The translations under genes were made by a program, and so were the position numbers. A DNA stretch of 64,000 nucleotides from Dryocola sp032051265 (GTDB lineage: Bacteria > Pseudomonadota > Gammaproteobacteria > Enterobacterales > Enterobacteriaceae), in the NCBI GenBank assembly GCA_032051265.1, contig DAMBYU010000002.1, forward strand, positions 434,001 through 498,000. The letters run 5' to 3'. This document shows positions 61,981 through 64,000 of this stretch, piece after piece (position 1 is the stretch's first letter; the number at the start of each line of letters is the position of its first letter). The notes under the pieces are model-generated. The model had not been told where the DNA came from, made no database searches, and worked only from the letters and a program-made list of their open reading frames with translations.

Positions 61981-62252
61981 ATTATATCCTCGTTTTATCG
62001 CTATAGTACTTATGCGTGTAAAGTAAGCCTGGAATATAAAAGAACATTTTTCAACTTGTTAGCTAAAATGAATGGAAATTAGGACAATTGGCTATAGCCA
62101 CACAAAGGACGCTTAAACGCGCCCTGTCAGGTCGATTGTTAAGCCGTCCCGGCCCTGGAGCCTTGTCGTTTTAGCCACAAAGGGGTAGTTTTAACAGATC
62201 TGTTTTCTTTGCTGCCTGCACGTTGCAGGTACACCGTAACCGGAGGGGTTAA

Positions 62253-63080
62253 ATGGCTCTGCAACAAGAGATTATTCAGGCTTTAGGCGTAAAACCACAG
62301 ATAGATCCGCAGCAGGAAATCCGCGTCAGCGTCGATTTTCTGAAAGCGTATCTGAAAACCTATCCGTTTATTAAAACGCTGGTGCTCGGTCTCAGCGGCG
62401 GTCAGGACTCAACGCTTGCCGGCAAACTTTGCCAGATGGCTATCACCGAACTGCGTGCGGAAAGCGGGGATAAAAGCTACCAGTTTATTGGTGTACGCCT
62501 GCCGTTTGGCGTGCAGTTTGATGAACAGGACTGTCAGGACGCCATCGCTTTTATTCAGCCCGATCAAGTACTAACGGTAAATATTAAAGCCGCCGTATTA
62601 GCCAGTGAAGAAGCGTTGCGCGATGCGGGCATTGAACTGAGCGATTTTGTGCGCGGCAATGAAAAAGCCCGCGAGCGCATGAAAGCCCAGTACAGCATCG
62701 CTGGCATGACCCACGGCGTGGTGGTCGGCACCGATCATGCAGCCGAAGCCGTTACAGGGTTCTACACCAAATATGGCGACGGCGGCACCGATATCAATCC
62801 GCTTTTCCGTCTCAACAAACGCCAGGGTAAATTGCTGTTAAAAACCCTGGGCTGCCCGGATCACCTCTACAAGAAAGCGCCAACCGCGGATCTGGAAGAC
62901 GATCGCCCTTCTCTGCCGGATGAAGCTGCGCTCGGCGTCAGCTATGAGAACATCGACGATTATCTGGAAGGTAAACCGCTTGATGGTGCCATCAGCACCC
63001 TCATTGAGGGCTGGTACACCAAAACGGAACATAAGCGTCGTCCGCCGATTACCGTCTTTGACGATTTCTGGAAAAAGTAA
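62253..63080 (+). CDS. nadE: NH3-dependent NAD synthetase
   Basis: A 275-aa NAD synthetase catalysing ATP-dependent amidation of deamido-NAD with ammonia, the last step of NAD synthesis. The ATP-pyrophosphatase P-loop GLSGGQDSTLAGKL and the GTDHAAEAVTGFYTKYGDG loop are visible. Same length as E. coli NadE; no glutaminase domain. CGGAGG precedes the start. Confidence 0.98.
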   Translation: MALQQEIIQALGVKPQIDPQQEIRVSVDFLKAYLKTYPFIKTLVLGLSGGQDSTLAGKLCQMAITELRAESGDKSYQFIGVRLPFGVQFDEQDCQDAIAFIQPDQVLTVNIKAAVLASEEALRDAGIELSDFVRGNEKARERMKAQYSIAGMTHGVVVGTDHAAEAVTGFYTKYGDGGTDINPLFRLNKRQGKLLLKTLGCPDHLYKKAPTADLEDDRPSLPDEAALGVSYENIDDYLEGKPLDGAISTLIEGWYTKTEHKRRPPITVFDDFWKK

Positions 63081-63092
63081 ATAACGTTGTTC

Positions 63093-63124
63093 GGGCGGAT
63101 AGCACAAGCTTATCCGCCCTTTCT
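63093..63124 (+). terminator. nadE terminator
   Basis: Stem GGGCGGATA / TATCCGCCC with a 9-nt loop followed by TTTCTT, 12 bp after nadE. Confidence 0.85.
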
Positions 63125-63134
63125 TGAGAGATAC

Positions 63135-64000
63135 ATGGACAGTTCTTCGCAACGCGCCACCCTTTTCGGCTTTCTGGCCATTCTCCTGTGGAGCACCTCC
63201 GTTGGCCTGCTGCGCAGCATCAGCGAACAGTTTGGCCCCGTTGGTGGCGCAGCACTTATCTATACCGTTAGCGCCGTTTGCCTGTGCCTCGCGCGCGGCC
63301 TTCCCCGCATTCGTGAGATGCCGCCCCGCTATCTCTGGATTGGCGGTGCGCTGTTCGTAACCTATGAGATTTTCCTTGCCTTAGCTATTGGGCTTGCCCA
63401 CAGCCGCAGCCAGTCCCTTGAGCTGGGCATGATTAACTATCTTTGGCCCAGCCTGACTATCGTTCTGGCCTTGTTTATCAACCAGCAGCGTGCGGGCCTC
63501 TGGCTATGGCCCGGCCTGGCACTTTCCCTGGCGGGCATTATTCAGGTGATGAAGGGAGACGGTGCCTGGTCGCCCGCGCAGATGTGGCAGAACATCTGCG
63601 ATAACCCTCTGGCTTATGGCCTTGCGTTTGCAGCGGCGTTGATTTGGGCGCTCTACTGCAACCTTACGCGCCGCTGGAGCCAGGGGAAAAATGGCGTCTC
63701 GCTTTTCTTCTGCGCAACCGCGCTGGTGCTGTGGGGAAAATATTCTTTTGTTAACGAAGCGCCGTTACATTTTACTTTCTCCGCCACCCTGCAACTGCTG
63801 TTTATGGGCGTTTCCACCGCCGTTGCTTACTCGGCATGGAACCTCGGTATCCAGCACGGCAATATGACGCTGTTAGCCACCGCCTCCTACTTCACCCCCG
63901 TGCTTTCTGCCTTTATCGCCAGCCTCTGGCTGGGCCTGCACCCCGGCTGGCCTTTCTGGCAGGGTGTCGCGATGGTGGTGGGCGGCTCGCTGCTCTGCTG
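63135..64000 (+). CDS. yddG: Aromatic amino acid exporter YddG-like (3' end outside window)
   Basis: Open frame from ATG 63135 to the window end (288 codons), not finished. A DMT/EamA-family transporter with about ten helices. Family segments are readable: FLAILLWSTSVGLLRSISEQFGP, LGMINYLWPSLTIV and YFTPVLSAF near the end. It aligns with E. coli YddG (about 293 aa), so only a few residues are missing. E. coli YddG exports aromatic amino acids. In E. coli yddG is not beside nadE. The start has GAGAG as weak ribosome binding site. Confidence 0.88.
   Translation, partial: MDSSSQRATLFGFLAILLWSTSVGLLRSISEQFGPVGGAALIYTVSAVCLCLARGLPRIREMPPRYLWIGGALFVTYEIFLALAIGLAHSRSQSLELGMINYLWPSLTIVLALFINQQRAGLWLWPGLALSLAGIIQVMKGDGAWSPAQMWQNICDNPLAYGLAFAAALIWALYCNLTRRWSQGKNGVSLFFCATALVLWGKYSFVNEAPLHFTFSATLQLLFMGVSTAVAYSAWNLGIQHGNMTLLATASYFTPVLSAFIASLWLGLHPGWPFWQGVAMVVGGSLLC

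Overview
This is a chromosomal window from a member of the Enterobacteriaceae outside Escherichia/Shigella. Most genes are recognisable orthologues of E. coli K-12 genes at similar protein lengths and in blocks of conserved order. The genus cannot be fixed from this window. Relative to E. coli it additionally carries a full haem-uptake locus (hemP-hmuRSTUV), a chromosomal FosA, a glycyl radical enzyme next to yciT, a glycoside hydrolase/sugar symporter pair, and kduD beside hxpB. No rRNA, tRNA, CRISPR array, insertion sequence or prophage was seen.

Layout. (1) 1-2.7 kb: the 3' part of an eliminase-type glycyl radical enzyme, then the DeoR regulator yciT. (2) 2.8-18.6 kb: the E. coli osmB-to-btuR block: osmB, yciH-pyrF, lapB-lapA (LPS synthesis control), pgpB, ribA, acnA, the microgenes ymiC/yciX/ymiA, cysB, topA, yciN, sohB, yciK-btuR. 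(3) 18.6-22.4 kb: a two-gene beta-glycoside operon (GH3 enzyme and GPH symporter) at the junction of two blocks that lie apart in E. coli. (4) 22.6-39.8 kb: the E. coli ppsA-to-btuC block: ppsA/ppsR, aroH with a Trp operator, hemP with a Fur box followed by hmuRSTUV, selO, ydiV, an orphan LacI regulator, nlpC-btuD-btuE-btuC. (5) 40-47.6 kb: fosA, ihfA and the translation supercluster pheM-pheS-pheT, rplT, rpmI, infC (AUU start), thrS with its tRNA-like operator. (6) 47.6-50.1 kb: an AT-rich accessory patch with a NUDIX gene, a multi-pass membrane protein gene, a gene fragment, a possible small RNA and a tiny exported protein. (7) 50.3-64 kb: ydiY, pfkB, ydiZ, yniA, yniB, hxpB, kduD, ydjM, tcyP, cedA, katE, a cold-shock gene, osmE, nadE and the 5' part of yddG.

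How the genes work together. The haem locus imports haem through the TonB receptor HmuR, the periplasmic HmuT and the HmuUV ABC transporter, HmuS handles it in the cytoplasm, and all of it probably sits under Fur control at hemP. The btu genes supply the vitamin B12 inner-membrane transporter, and btuR adenosylates the corrinoid. osmB, osmE and katE are stress genes in E. coli. The pheM, infC and thrS leaders show the classical feedback controls of the translation cluster.

The least explained part is the 47.9-50.1 kb patch. Its overlapping membrane-protein/NUDIX gene pair is the best candidate here for an undescribed small system. That is inference from composition, gene overlap and position only. 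Gene identities rest on recalled family sequences and visible motifs; no database search was run.
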